A stretch of 64,000 nucleotides of DNA from Hydrogenophilus thermoluteolus. Its GTDB lineage: Bacteria; Pseudomonadota; Gammaproteobacteria; Burkholderiales; Rhodocyclaceae. Under the pieces are notes generated by a model that saw only the letters and a list, made by a program, of their open reading frames with translations, was not told where the DNA came from and searched no databases. The stretch covers positions 2,007,501-2,071,500 of the forward strand of contig NZ_AP018558.1 of assembly GCF_003574215.1 (NCBI RefSeq). Direction: 5' to 3'. Shown one piece after another: positions 37,769 through 46,387 of the stretch. The translations under genes were made by a program, and so were the position numbers. Every line of letters starts with the position of its first letter. Position 1 is the first letter of the stretch.

Positions 37769-38698
37769 ATGCGCGAAGCCACAACGATGCTACCCCAACC
37801 GCTTGCATCTGGCGTCCACAGCACCGCGGCGCTGCCCGCGGCGTGGCAGGGGTCGCTACCCAGTCCGGTAAGCAGTTTGTCCCGCTACATTCAGGCGGTG
37901 AACCGTTTTCCCGTGCTTTCTGAAGCGGAAGAACACGAACTGGCACGCCGCTTTCATGAAACGAACGACCTGGACGCCGCGCGCAAGCTGGTGCTCGCGA
38001 ACCTGCGCTACGTGGTGATGATCGCCCGGCAATATTTCGGCTACGGTTTGCCGGAAGCCGACCTCATCCAAGAGGGCAACGTGGGGCTCCTCAAAGCGGT
38101 GCGCCGCTTCGACCCGTACAAAGGGGTGCGCTTCATCACGTTTGCGGCGTACTGGATCAAAGCGGAGATCCACGACTATATCCTGCGCAACTGGCGGCTG
38201 GTGAAGATCGCGACCACCAAGGCGCAGAAAAAACTCTTCTTCAACCTGCGCAAACTCCTGGGCAGCGAACCGCTCACCCGCGCGAAAGCCGACGCGATCG
38301 CCGAAACGCTGGCGGTGAAACCGGAAGAGGTCGCAGAGATGCACGCGCGCTTTGCCGGTGGCGACGTTGCGCTGGAGGCGCCGATCGATAGCGACGAAGA
38401 GGCCGACTGGCGCGCGCCGCTCGCCTACCTGCCCGACCCCAGCGGCACGCCGGAAGAAGCGGTTGCCGAAGCGGAAGCGGAACGGTTGAGCCATGAGGGG
38501 TTGCAGCAGGCGCTCACGCAGCTCGACGAACGCAGCCGCGCGATCGTCACCCGCCGCTGGCTCACCGAAAAACCGGCAACCCTCCACGAGCTTGCTGCGG
38601 AATACGGCATCTCCGCCGAACGGGTGCGGCAGATCGAAGCGGCGGCGCTGAAAAAACTGCGGGTGTGGCTCTCGCCGCAAGCAGACGCGGTGTTATGA
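37769..38698 (+). CDS. rpoH: RNA polymerase sigma-32 (heat-shock) factor
   Basis: The 309-residue sigma factor has region 2 (LANLRYVVMIARQYFGYGLP, FDPYKGVRFITFAAYWIKAEI), the RpoH box QKKLFFNLR (153-161), which separates sigma-32 from RpoD, and region 4 (LHELAAEYGISAERVRQIE). GGAAGGAGGG precedes the ATG at 37769. The promoter carries a perfect CIRCE operator, so HrcA should repress it until heat stress. thiD begins on its stop codon. RpoH in turn would drive chaperone genes. Confidence 0.96.
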   Translation: MREATTMLPQPLASGVHSTAALPAAWQGSLPSPVSSLSRYIQAVNRFPVLSEAEEHELARRFHETNDLDAARKLVLANLRYVVMIARQYFGYGLPEADLIQEGNVGLLKAVRRFDPYKGVRFITFAAYWIKAEIHDYILRNWRLVKIATTKAQKKLFFNLRKLLGSEPLTRAKADAIAETLAVKPEEVAEMHARFAGGDVALEAPIDSDEEADWRAPLAYLPDPSGTPEEAVAEAEAERLSHEGLQQALTQLDERSRAIVTRRWLTEKPATLHELAAEYGISAERVRQIEAAALKKLRVWLSPQADAVL

Positions 38699-39618
38699 CC
38701 GAACCCCACTCCACCCCTATCCCCAACTGCGTCGCGATCGCCGGTGTCGACCCGTCTGGCGGCGCGGGGCTCTTGGCCGACATCAAGACCTTCACCGCAC
38801 TGGGCGCGTTCGGCTGCGGCGTGGTCACTGCGCTCACCGCGCAGAATACCTGCGGCGTCACTGCGATTCACACCCCGCCCCCCACCTTCCTTGCCGCGCA
38901 GCTCGACACCCTCTTCGCCGACCTCCCCGTTGCCGCGATCAAAACCGGGATGCTGGGTAACCGCGCGGTGATCGAAACGGTTGCGGCAGCGTTGCGCCGC
39001 TGGTTTCCCGACCCTGCAGCACTGCCGCCCCTTGTCGTCGACCCGGTGATGATCGCGACCAGTGGCGACCGGCTGCTCGATGCCGACGCGGTCTCCGTTT
39101 TGGTCGAACAGCTGCTGCCACTTGCGACCGTGGTAACCCCGAACCTGCCGGAAGCCGCAGCGCTCACTGGCTTACCGGAAGCGACGTCGCGCGCCGAAAT
39201 GCGCCGCACCGCGGAACGGCTGCGTGCACTCCTTCCCGCCACATCCGGGCGATGGGTCGTGCTCAAAGGAGGGCATCTGCCGGGCGACGAGCTGATCGAT
39301 CTGGCGTTCGATGGGGAAACGATGCTGGAATTCCGCGCCCCCCGCCAACCCTATGGTGCGCTTCACGGCACCGGTTGTACGCTTGCCGCGGCGCTCACTG
39401 CGGAACTCGGCTTTTGGTATACAGAAAAGAAAGCGGCTTCCGCACGCAGCCCCAAAGCGACCCCACTCCCCCCGATCCTTACCGCCGATGCCGCCCAAAT
39501 CTGTTTTGCCGCGGCGCACCGCTACCTGCAACGCGCGATCGGTGCGTGCCCCCACATTGCTGCTGGGCGCGGCGCGCAGCCCCTTGGCCACATGCCGCTT
39601 CGCGGTCACAATTCGTAA
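38695..39618 (+). CDS. thiD: Hydroxymethylpyrimidine (phosphate) kinase
   Basis: The 307-residue ribokinase-family enzyme has IAGVDPSGGAGLLADIKTF, IKTGMLGN, DPVMIATSGDRLL, VTPNLPEAAAL and the anion-hole HGTGCTLAAAL. It adds phosphate to HMP-P in thiamine synthesis. A roughly 55-residue C-terminal extension (from WYTEKKAAS) is longer than usual. It overlaps the rpoH stop (ATGA), so it is translationally coupled to a heat-shock gene. Its 3' end overlaps cysB by 13 bases. Confidence 0.94.
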   Translation: MTEPHSTPIPNCVAIAGVDPSGGAGLLADIKTFTALGAFGCGVVTALTAQNTCGVTAIHTPPPTFLAAQLDTLFADLPVAAIKTGMLGNRAVIETVAAALRRWFPDPAALPPLVVDPVMIATSGDRLLDADAVSVLVEQLLPLATVVTPNLPEAAALTGLPEATSRAEMRRTAERLRALLPATSGRWVVLKGGHLPGDELIDLAFDGETMLEFRAPRQPYGALHGTGCTLAAALTAELGFWYTEKKAASARSPKATPLPPILTADAAQICFAAAHRYLQRAIGACPHIAAGRGAQPLGHMPLRGHNS

Positions 39619-40547
39619 AAACTGCCCTCACCGCGTACCACGCGCGCCACCACGTCGCGCTTCAAATGGGGCGCAAGCGTTTCGATGAACGCATAGACGA
39701 AGCCGCGCAGGTAGGCGTTGCGCAGGATCCCGATGCGGGTGACGTTCGATTCGATCAAATGGCCGAGATCCCGCTGCACCAGATCGCCATCGACAGCGGG
39801 GTCGAACGCCATCTTCGCGATGATCCCAACCCCCAGCCCCAAACGCACGTAGGTCTTGATCACGTCGGAGTCGATCGCCGTGAGCGCTACCGTTGGTTTC
39901 AGCGCCCGCCCCAAGAACGCTTTGTTGATGTGGTCGCGCCCCGTGAACGCGCCGTCGTACGTGATGAGCGGATAGTGCGCGATCGCTTCGAGCGAGAGCG
40001 GCTCGACGGTAGCGAGCGGATGCCCTTTGGGCACCACCAGCGAATGGGTCCATTGGTAGCACGGCAATTCGACCAGTTCCGGGTATTGGCTGATCGCTTC
40101 GGTGGCGATCACCAGGTCGGCATCGCCCGCCAAGACCATTTCGCACGCGTACCGGGGGCTCCCCTGATGGAGCGAAAAGCGCACTTTCGGGTAGAGGCGA
40201 CGAAAGCGGTCGATCACCGGCGGTAGCACATAGCGCGCTTGGGTATGGGTGGTGGCGATCGCCAACACGCCGTCGTCGCTTTTCGCGAACTCTTCCGCAA
40301 CGGTATAGAGGCTATGGACGTCGCGCAGAATCCGCTCACAGAGCGCAACCACCTGTTTGCCCGGCTCCGTCAATCCGGTGAGGCGCTTGCCGTGGCGCAC
40401 GAAAATCTCGACACCCAGCTCCTCCTCGAGCGCCCGAATCTGTTTCGAAACACCAGGCTGCGAGGTAAACATCGATTCGGCGGCGTCGGAAACGTTCATG
40501 CCGTGGCGAATCACCTCGACCACATAACGCAACTGCTGTAGATTCAT
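39606..40547 (-). CDS. cysB: CysB-type LysR-family regulator
   Basis: The 313-residue protein starts MNLQQLRYVVEVIRHGMNVS with the winged-helix N-terminus (SQPGVSKQIRALEEELG). Its effector domain carries TTHTQARYVLPPVI and TYDGAFTGRDHINKAF, features of CysB/Cbl that bind N-acetylserine or sulfate-related ligands. It would control sulfur assimilation. No cys structural genes lie in the window. It is divergent from the IclR gene across 123 bases. Confidence 0.9.
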   Translation of the reverse strand: MNLQQLRYVVEVIRHGMNVSDAAESMFTSQPGVSKQIRALEEELGVEIFVRHGKRLTGLTEPGKQVVALCERILRDVHSLYTVAEEFAKSDDGVLAIATTHTQARYVLPPVIDRFRRLYPKVRFSLHQGSPRYACEMVLAGDADLVIATEAISQYPELVELPCYQWTHSLVVPKGHPLATVEPLSLEAIAHYPLITYDGAFTGRDHINKAFLGRALKPTVALTAIDSDVIKTYVRLGLGVGIIAKMAFDPAVDGDLVQRDLGHLIESNVTRIGILRNAYLRGFVYAFIETLAPHLKRDVVARVVRGEGSFYEL

Positions 40548-40615
40548 GTGCAGGACACCTTTCGCTGTTTCGTGCACTCTAAACAGTTCGAATCCTACCG
40601 TCAAGGGAAGCGTTA

Positions 40616-40643
40616 TTCCATATGATGGAAAGTACGGTACAAT
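40616..40643 (+). promoter_or_regulatory. Candidate IclR-type operator and promoter
   Basis: TTCCAT-ATG-ATGGAA (40616-40630) is a perfect inverted repeat with a 3-base centre, 7 bases before a TACAAT -10 hexamer (40638-40643). It overlaps the -35 position of the IclR-family gene, as expected for autoregulation. IclR-family sites are often short A/T-rich palindromes of this form. Confidence 0.5.
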
Positions 40644-40670
40644 GACGGGATCGTGATCAGCCCAAAAAAG

Positions 40671-41438
40671 ATGAACGCCCCCCACGAGAAGCCCTCCGGA
40701 ATCCAAGTCATCGACCGCCTGGTGCGCCTCCTCGATCTCCTGGCCGAACACAACGCCCCCGTTGCACTCCGGGATCTGGCCGCGCAGGTGGGGCTCCCGC
40801 CGTCCACCGTGCACCGCATCCTCAACGCAGTCGTCCCAAGCGGCCTCGTCGAACGACTCGACGGCGGCCAATATCAACTGGGGCTGCGCCTCTTGGAACT
40901 CGGCGCGAAGGTGAAAGAGCGGCTCACCGTGCGGGACGTCGCACTTCCCTATCTCCAACAGCTCCACGACGCCACGGGCGAGAGCGTGAATCTGGGGGTA
41001 CGCGATGGCGACGAGATCGTCTATATCGAGCGCGCCTCGGGTGGCCGCTCGTCGGTACGCGTGGTCCATATCGTCGGCTCGCGCGCGCCGCTCCATACCA
41101 CCGCCACCGGCAAGTGGTTCTTGGCCGAGATGTCGCCCTCTGAGCGCGCCGCCTATTGTGCCCGTACGGGTCTGGCGCCGCAAACCCCCCATTCGTTAAC
41201 CACGCGTGCTGCACTCGAAGCCGAACTCGCCAAGTTGCCTCAGGAGGGGGTTGCGTACGACTTGGAAGAACAGGAGCTCGGCGTGCGCTGCATCGCCGCA
41301 CCGATCCGCGACGAAACCGGGACACTCGTTGCCGGCATTTCGCTTTCGACCCCTGCGGAACGGTTCGACCGCGACAAAGCACCACTCGTCAAAGCCACCG
41401 CGGCAGCGATTTCGCGCGCGCTTGGGCACAAGCAGTAG
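40671..41438 (+). CDS. IclR-family transcriptional regulator
   Basis: The 255-residue protein (from ATG 40671; GTG 40653 is also in frame) has an N-terminal winged helix (VIDRLVRLLDLLAEH, LRDLAAQVGLPPSTVHRIL) and the IclR effector domain with LHTTATGKWFLAEM, GVAYDLEEQELGVRCIAAPI and AGISLSTPAERF. The family senses small metabolites and often represses a nearby catabolic operon. No such operon adjoins it, so the target is unknown. A palindrome over its own promoter suggests self-control. Confidence 0.9.
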   Translation: MNAPHEKPSGIQVIDRLVRLLDLLAEHNAPVALRDLAAQVGLPPSTVHRILNAVVPSGLVERLDGGQYQLGLRLLELGAKVKERLTVRDVALPYLQQLHDATGESVNLGVRDGDEIVYIERASGGRSSVRVVHIVGSRAPLHTTATGKWFLAEMSPSERAAYCARTGLAPQTPHSLTTRAALEAELAKLPQEGVAYDLEEQELGVRCIAAPIRDETGTLVAGISLSTPAERFDRDKAPLVKATAAAISRALGHKQ

Positions 41439-41465
41439 CCGAACGCAACCGGCCCGTACCCACGG

Positions 41466-42326
41466 TCAACCGGTACGGCGACCACCCTGCTGCGCGCGGG
41501 CAGGCAACGGTTTGCCCGTTTCCAACCAATAGCGCAACCGCTTGGCGTCGGCAATGCGGGTATATTTCCCCCAGCTGTTCAAGAGGACGAAAATGGTTGG
41601 GCGCCCTTTGACCGGAGTCACCAGCGCCAGACAACGCCCCGCTTCGCGGGTATAGCCCGTCTTTTGCAGCGCAACGGGCATGGAGTCGTTGCGCACCAAC
41701 GCATTGGTGGAACGAAACCGCACCAAGCCGCTTCGGGTTCGCACCACGGTTTCCTCTTGCGTCGAATAGTCGCGGATCAACGGGTGTTGGTAGGCGGCGC
41801 GCACCAAGCGCACCAGGTCGGCCATCGACGCGACGTTCTCTGGGGACAACCCCGCGGGATCGACGAAGCGGCTGTGGCGCATGCCAAGCATCTTGGCCTT
41901 CACGTTCATCGCGCGCACGAACGCCGCTTGTCCGCCAGGGTAGTGGCGCGCAAGCGCCATTGCCGCGCGGTTGTCGGAAGCCATCAGCGCCACTTTGAGC
42001 GCTTCGCTGCGGGTGAGCTGCGTTCCCGCAGACAACGGGGATCGCGTTCCCTTGATCCGGTCGTAATCGGCGTGGGTGATCGTGATCCGCTCGTCCAACG
42101 GTTGCTGGGCGTCGAGCACCACGAGCGCCGTCAAGAGCTTGGTGATCGACGCAATGGGCCGCGGCTCTTCTGGATTCCCGTGCTGCGCCAACACCGCGAG
42201 CGTCTGGGCGTCGACCGCCAGATAGGCTTCCGACCGCACCCCTGGGCCTGCGGCATGGGCGAACGACAGCCACATGCCTAAGAGGAAACCCACGGCCACA
42301 CGCCGTATGACCTGCATCATCGCCAT
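41466..42326 (-). CDS. pbpG: D-alanyl-D-alanine endopeptidase (PBP7 type)
   Basis: The 286-residue protein has a signal peptide (to about AHA, residue 26) and the three penicillin-binding motifs: SITK (SxxK, near 60), SDN (near 116) and KTG (near 219). It is a peptidase S11 protein without a C-terminal membrane anchor domain, which favours PbpG over DacA. It cuts peptide cross-links in peptidoglycan in the periplasm. It is convergent with the IclR gene, 27 bases apart. Confidence 0.92.
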   Translation of the reverse strand: MAMMQVIRRVAVGFLLGMWLSFAHAAGPGVRSEAYLAVDAQTLAVLAQHGNPEEPRPIASITKLLTALVVLDAQQPLDERITITHADYDRIKGTRSPLSAGTQLTRSEALKVALMASDNRAAMALARHYPGGQAAFVRAMNVKAKMLGMRHSRFVDPAGLSPENVASMADLVRLVRAAYQHPLIRDYSTQEETVVRTRSGLVRFRSTNALVRNDSMPVALQKTGYTREAGRCLALVTPVKGRPTIFVLLNSWGKYTRIADAKRLRYWLETGKPLPARAQQGGRRTG

Positions 42327-42403
42327 CTGCACGCATCCTCTAGCCAATCGCTGGCGAACATGATAAAACATTGGCGCTTGTCTGACAACGTGAGTAGGAA
42401 ACG

Positions 42404-43576
42404 ATGCCCTCCTGGACGCTCGCCCCACGGGTTGCGGAAATCGCCCCTTTTCATGTGATGGAACTGCTGCGCCGCGCGCACGCGCTCGAACGCGCCGGTC
42501 ACGACGTGATCCACATGGAGGTGGGCGAACCGGACTTCCCCACACCGGAACCGATCGTCGCCGCAGCTGAACGGTTTCTACGATCGGGGCGTGTCCCCTA
42601 CACCAATGCCGCAGGCCTTCCCGAGCTGCGCGAAGCGATCGCCCATGATTACACCGAACGGTTGGGGGCGGCGGTTACCCCAGAACAGATCGTCGTCACC
42701 GCGGGCGCGTCGGCTGCGCTGACGTTGGCCTTGGCGCTCACCACCCATCCGGGGGACGAATGGCTGCTGCCCGACCCCTCTTACCCCTGCAACCGCCATC
42801 TGATCCGCCTCTTCGAAGGGCACGCTCGGTTGCTCCCCGTGCATCCCGAAACAGCGTTCCAACCGACGCCGCAGGCCGTTGCCGAGGCTTGGACGCCGCG
42901 CACCCGTGGACTGCTTCTCGCCTCTCCCAGCAATCCCACGGGTACGATGATCACCCCCGCGCAGGCTGCCGCGCTTGCCGACGTGGTCCGTGCCCATTAC
43001 GGCGTGCTGATCCTGGATGAAATCTACCAGGGGTTGACGTTTGAGAGCCCTCGCGCAACGCTCTACCAAACGGTTCCCGACGCCTTCCTCGTCAATAGCT
43101 TTTCGAAATATTTTGGCATGACCGGCTGGCGGCTCGGTTGGTTGCTGTGCCCCGACGCCGCGATCGCGCGCGAAGCGGAAAAACTCGCGCAGCACCTCTA
43201 CATCGCGCCTTCTACCGTGGCGCAACACGCCGCACTCGCTGCGTTCTCGCCGGAGACGCTGGCAATTTTGGAGGCACGGCGCCAGGCGTTTGCTGAGCGC
43301 CGCGAAACGCTCCTTGCAGGGTTGGCCGCGCTTCACCTCACCCCGCCCGCGCACCCGCAAGGGGCGTTTTACGCCTACGTCGACATCGCGTCGCTTGGAG
43401 ACGACGCCGACACCTGGGCCCACCGTTTCCTGGAAGAAGCGTACGTCGCGGTGACCCCGGGGCGCGATTTCGGCGAACACAACGCCCACCGCTACCTGCG
43501 CTTTGCTTACACCACCGACGCCGATCGCATCGCCGAAGCGTGCGTTCGGATCGCGCGCCTGCTCACTGTCGACTGA
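42404..43576 (+). CDS. Class I/II PLP-dependent aminotransferase
   Basis: The 390-residue enzyme has HMEVGEPDFPTPEPI, PYTNAAGLPELREAIA, SPSNPTGTMI and the PLP lysine in NSFSKYFGMTGWRLGW, followed by HRYLRFAYTTDADRI. The fold is that of aspartate/alanine-type aminotransferases. The amino acid it uses cannot be set from sequence. It is monocistronic, divergent from pbpG by 77 bases, and 124 bases before the iron transporter. Confidence 0.9.
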   Translation: MPSWTLAPRVAEIAPFHVMELLRRAHALERAGHDVIHMEVGEPDFPTPEPIVAAAERFLRSGRVPYTNAAGLPELREAIAHDYTERLGAAVTPEQIVVTAGASAALTLALALTTHPGDEWLLPDPSYPCNRHLIRLFEGHARLLPVHPETAFQPTPQAVAEAWTPRTRGLLLASPSNPTGTMITPAQAAALADVVRAHYGVLILDEIYQGLTFESPRATLYQTVPDAFLVNSFSKYFGMTGWRLGWLLCPDAAIAREAEKLAQHLYIAPSTVAQHAALAAFSPETLAILEARRQAFAERRETLLAGLAALHLTPPAHPQGAFYAYVDIASLGDDADTWAHRFLEEAYVAVTPGRDFGEHNAHRYLRFAYTTDADRIAEACVRIARLLTVD

Positions 43577-43639
43577 GCGGGAAACTTACGCCTCTCTTTC
43601 GGCGTCTTTGCTGCGCACAAAATTTCTCGGAAGTTATTG

Positions 43640-43656
43640 CAAACGATTCTTGTTTG
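43640..43656 (+). promoter_or_regulatory. Possible Fur-like operator before fbpA
   Basis: CAAAC-N7-GTTTG lies in an AT-rich tract (GCAAACGATTCTTGTTTG) 45 bases before the ribosome site of the iron transporter. It resembles Fur sites with GCAAATGAT...CATTTG only partly. Confidence 0.35.
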
Positions 43657-43700
43657 TTTTATCATGGCGCGTGTCTTCAACATCACAGGAGCCCACAGCA

Positions 43701-44708
43701 ATGCAACGCCGAACGTTTCTGACCGCACTCACCGCAGCGCTGATCGCTGCGCCCGTTTCGGCAACCGTTGCGGCCGAGACGCTTACCGTCTATACGTCGC
43801 GCAACGAACAGTTGATCCAACCGGTGTTCGATGCGTTCACCAAAGCCACTGGCATCACCGTCCGCTTTACCACGGACAAAGACGGCGCGTTGATCGAACG
43901 GCTCAAAGCCGAAGGCGAAAACACACCAGCCGACGTCTTGATCACCGTCGACGCGGGCAACTTGTGGCTTGCGAAGAGATCTGGTGTGCTGCAACCGCTT
44001 ACCAGCGACGTCGTCTTGCAAAAAATTCCCGCCCATCTGCGCGATGCAGACAACCACTGGTTTGGCGTGAGCCTGCGCGCCCGCACCGTGATGCGCCACG
44101 TCGAGCGGGTCCGCGCCGACGAAATCGCGCGCTATGAGGATTTGGCCGATCCGAAATGGAAAGGGCGTTTGTGCCTGCGCACGTCGAAAAACGTCTACAA
44201 CCAATCGCTCGTTGCGACGATGATCGCCGATCTGGGTGAAGCCAAAACCGAAGCGATCGTCAAAGGGTGGGTCGCGAACCTTGCCACGCTCCCCTTCCCC
44301 AACGACACGGCCGTCCTGGAAGCGATCGCGCAAGGAATCTGCGATGTCGGTATCACCAACACCTACTACCTGGGACGGTTGGTCGCCAAAGACCCACAAT
44401 TCCCCGTGGTGCCGGTGTGGCCGAATCAACAGGACCGCGGCGTGCATGTCAATGTCTCAGGGGTTGGCGTGACGAAACACGCCAAACACCCGGAACTGGC
44501 GAAACGGTTCATCGAGTGGTTGGTTACCTCTGACGCGCAAAAGATCTTTGCCGAGCAGAACCACGAATACCCGGTGGTGGAAGGCACACCGGTGAGCCCC
44601 GTCGTCGCCCGCTGGGGTACTTTCCAAGCGAGCCAGACGCCGCTCAGCAAAGCGGGTGAATTGCAGCGCGCAGCGGTACAATTGATGGATCGCGCAGGCT
44701 GGCGCTAA
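43701..44708 (+). CDS. fbpA: Ferric iron ABC transporter periplasmic binding protein
   Basis: The 335-residue protein has a signal peptide with a twin-Arg start (MQRRTFLTALTAALIAAPVS, cut near ATVAAE) and mature sequence TLTVYTSRNEQLIQPVFDAF. Iron-site residues are likely in GITNTYYLGRL (paired Tyr near 219-220) and YTSRNEQ. It belongs to the FbpA/FutA ferric-binding family. AGGAG precedes the ATG at 43701. It leads the operon fbpABC, with the permease 8 bases on. Confidence 0.92.
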   Translation: MQRRTFLTALTAALIAAPVSATVAAETLTVYTSRNEQLIQPVFDAFTKATGITVRFTTDKDGALIERLKAEGENTPADVLITVDAGNLWLAKRSGVLQPLTSDVVLQKIPAHLRDADNHWFGVSLRARTVMRHVERVRADEIARYEDLADPKWKGRLCLRTSKNVYNQSLVATMIADLGEAKTEAIVKGWVANLATLPFPNDTAVLEAIAQGICDVGITNTYYLGRLVAKDPQFPVVPVWPNQQDRGVHVNVSGVGVTKHAKHPELAKRFIEWLVTSDAQKIFAEQNHEYPVVEGTPVSPVVARWGTFQASQTPLSKAGELQRAAVQLMDRAGWR

Positions 44709-44716
44709 TCGGTCAC

Positions 44717-46387
44717 TTGTATACGTTGAAACGCTTTGCCGTGACGGGCACACCTACGGGTGTGCCCCGTTTCACTTTTTGGCACGTGGTCGTGGCGGGG
44801 CTCGTTGCCCTTGCCGCCGCACCGCTCGTTGCGATCGTCGCGTCGTTTCGCGCGATCGATTCTGACGTGTGGCACCATCTCACCACCTATCTCTTACCGA
44901 CACAACTCCTAGAGACGGCGCAGTTGCTGCTCGTCGTCTTGCTCTTGGCGTTCGGGTTGGGGGTGGGGCTGGCGTGGCTTACCACCGCGTACCGATTTCC
45001 CGGCGTAGCGCTCTTTCGTTGGGCGCTTTTGCTGCCACTCGCGATGCCTGCATACGTGCTCGGCTTCGTCTATCTTGCCTGGTTCGACGTCACCGGTAGC
45101 GTCACCCTCCTCTTGCGGCGCTGGGATATTCCCCTACCGCAGGTGCGTACGCTCTGGGGCGCAGCTTGGGTCCTTGCGCTCGCGCTCTACCCTTACGTCT
45201 ATTTGGCGGCGCGCGTTGCCTTCGTGACCACCAGCGCCCGGGCGCTGGAGGTGGGTCAAGCGCTGGGGCTGACCCGGCGACAAGCCTTTTGGCGTGTCGC
45301 CGTCCCGCTTGCTCGTCCGGCGATCGTTGCGGGGTGCGCGCTCGTTGCGTTCGAAGTGCTTGCCGATTTCGGGGTCGTCGCGCTTTTCGGCGTCGAAACG
45401 TTGAGCGTCGGGATCTACAAGGCGTGGTATGCGCTCTTTTCCTTACCGACTGCGATGCAGATCGCCGCACTGCTTGCGTTTTTGGCAATTCTGGCGCTGC
45501 TCTTCGAACAGTGGGCGCGCAAGCGGGCACGTTTCACCACCACGGGCCGCAGTCAGCCACTTGCTCCGACACGGCTCGCATCACTCCCCGCCTGGAGCGC
45601 AACGCTCGTCTGCACCGTGGTGTTGGCAGTCGCGCTCCTCTTGCCCGTTGCGCAACTCGGCGTTTGGGCGTGGACACTGGGGCGGGACGCGTTGACGAGC
45701 CGTTACTGGCACTTTTTCGCCAATTCGCTCTTGCTGGGCGGTAGTGGCGCATTCGTTACCGTGTTGCTCGCGGTGCTCCTTGCCTACGCGCAGCGGCTCG
45801 ATGGTCGCCCGCTCATGCACACCGCAGTTCGCATCGCCACCGTGGGCTATGCGCTGCCGGGTGCAGTTCTGGCGGTGGGCGTCGTTGCGGTTACCAGCGC
45901 GGTCGATCACGCGTGGGTCGCGCTGGGCAGAGGGTTCGGAGCCCAATGGGCACCGCTTTTGGGCGGGACAGTCGTGGCAATGCTCATCGCCTATGCGATC
46001 CGTTTTCTGGTGGTCGCGTTCGGCCCTGTCCAGTCGGCACTGGGACGGGTGACGACGCGAATGGACGAAGCGGCGCACAGTTTGGGCGAAACCCAATACG
46101 GCGTTCTGCGCCGCATCCATCTTCCGCTGTTGCGTCCGGCCCTTTTCGCCGCGGCTGCGCTCGTCTTCATCGATATTTTGAAAGAGTTGCCGATCACCCT
46201 CATGACCCGCCCCTTCGGTTGGGAGACGCTCGCCACCCGTATTTTCGAATTGACCAACGACGGGCGCTGGGAAGAGGCGGCACTCCCGGCATTGGCGGTG
46301 ACGTTGGCGGGCACCGTTCCCGCCTGGTTCCTTGCCAAAGAGGTCACCCATCCCACCTCGGCACACACTCGGGAAACACCATGCTGA
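44717..46387 (+). CDS. fbpB: Ferric iron ABC transporter permease (fused double permease)
   Basis: The 556-residue protein has about twelve transmembrane helices in two repeats, each with the EAA loop that docks the ATPase (ALEVGQALGLTRRQAFWRVAVP near 175-196 and DEAAHSLGETQYGVLRRIHLP near 451-471). FbpB permeases carry this internal duplication. The start is uncertain: TTG 44717 keeps close spacing, GTG 44741 is another option. It overlaps the ATPase gene by 7 bases. Confidence 0.92.
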   Translation: MYTLKRFAVTGTPTGVPRFTFWHVVVAGLVALAAAPLVAIVASFRAIDSDVWHHLTTYLLPTQLLETAQLLLVVLLLAFGLGVGLAWLTTAYRFPGVALFRWALLLPLAMPAYVLGFVYLAWFDVTGSVTLLLRRWDIPLPQVRTLWGAAWVLALALYPYVYLAARVAFVTTSARALEVGQALGLTRRQAFWRVAVPLARPAIVAGCALVAFEVLADFGVVALFGVETLSVGIYKAWYALFSLPTAMQIAALLAFLAILALLFEQWARKRARFTTTGRSQPLAPTRLASLPAWSATLVCTVVLAVALLLPVAQLGVWAWTLGRDALTSRYWHFFANSLLLGGSGAFVTVLLAVLLAYAQRLDGRPLMHTAVRIATVGYALPGAVLAVGVVAVTSAVDHAWVALGRGFGAQWAPLLGGTVVAMLIAYAIRFLVVAFGPVQSALGRVTTRMDEAAHSLGETQYGVLRRIHLPLLRPALFAAAALVFIDILKELPITLMTRPFGWETLATRIFELTNDGRWEEAALPALAVTLAGTVPAWFLAKEVTHPTSAHTRETPC

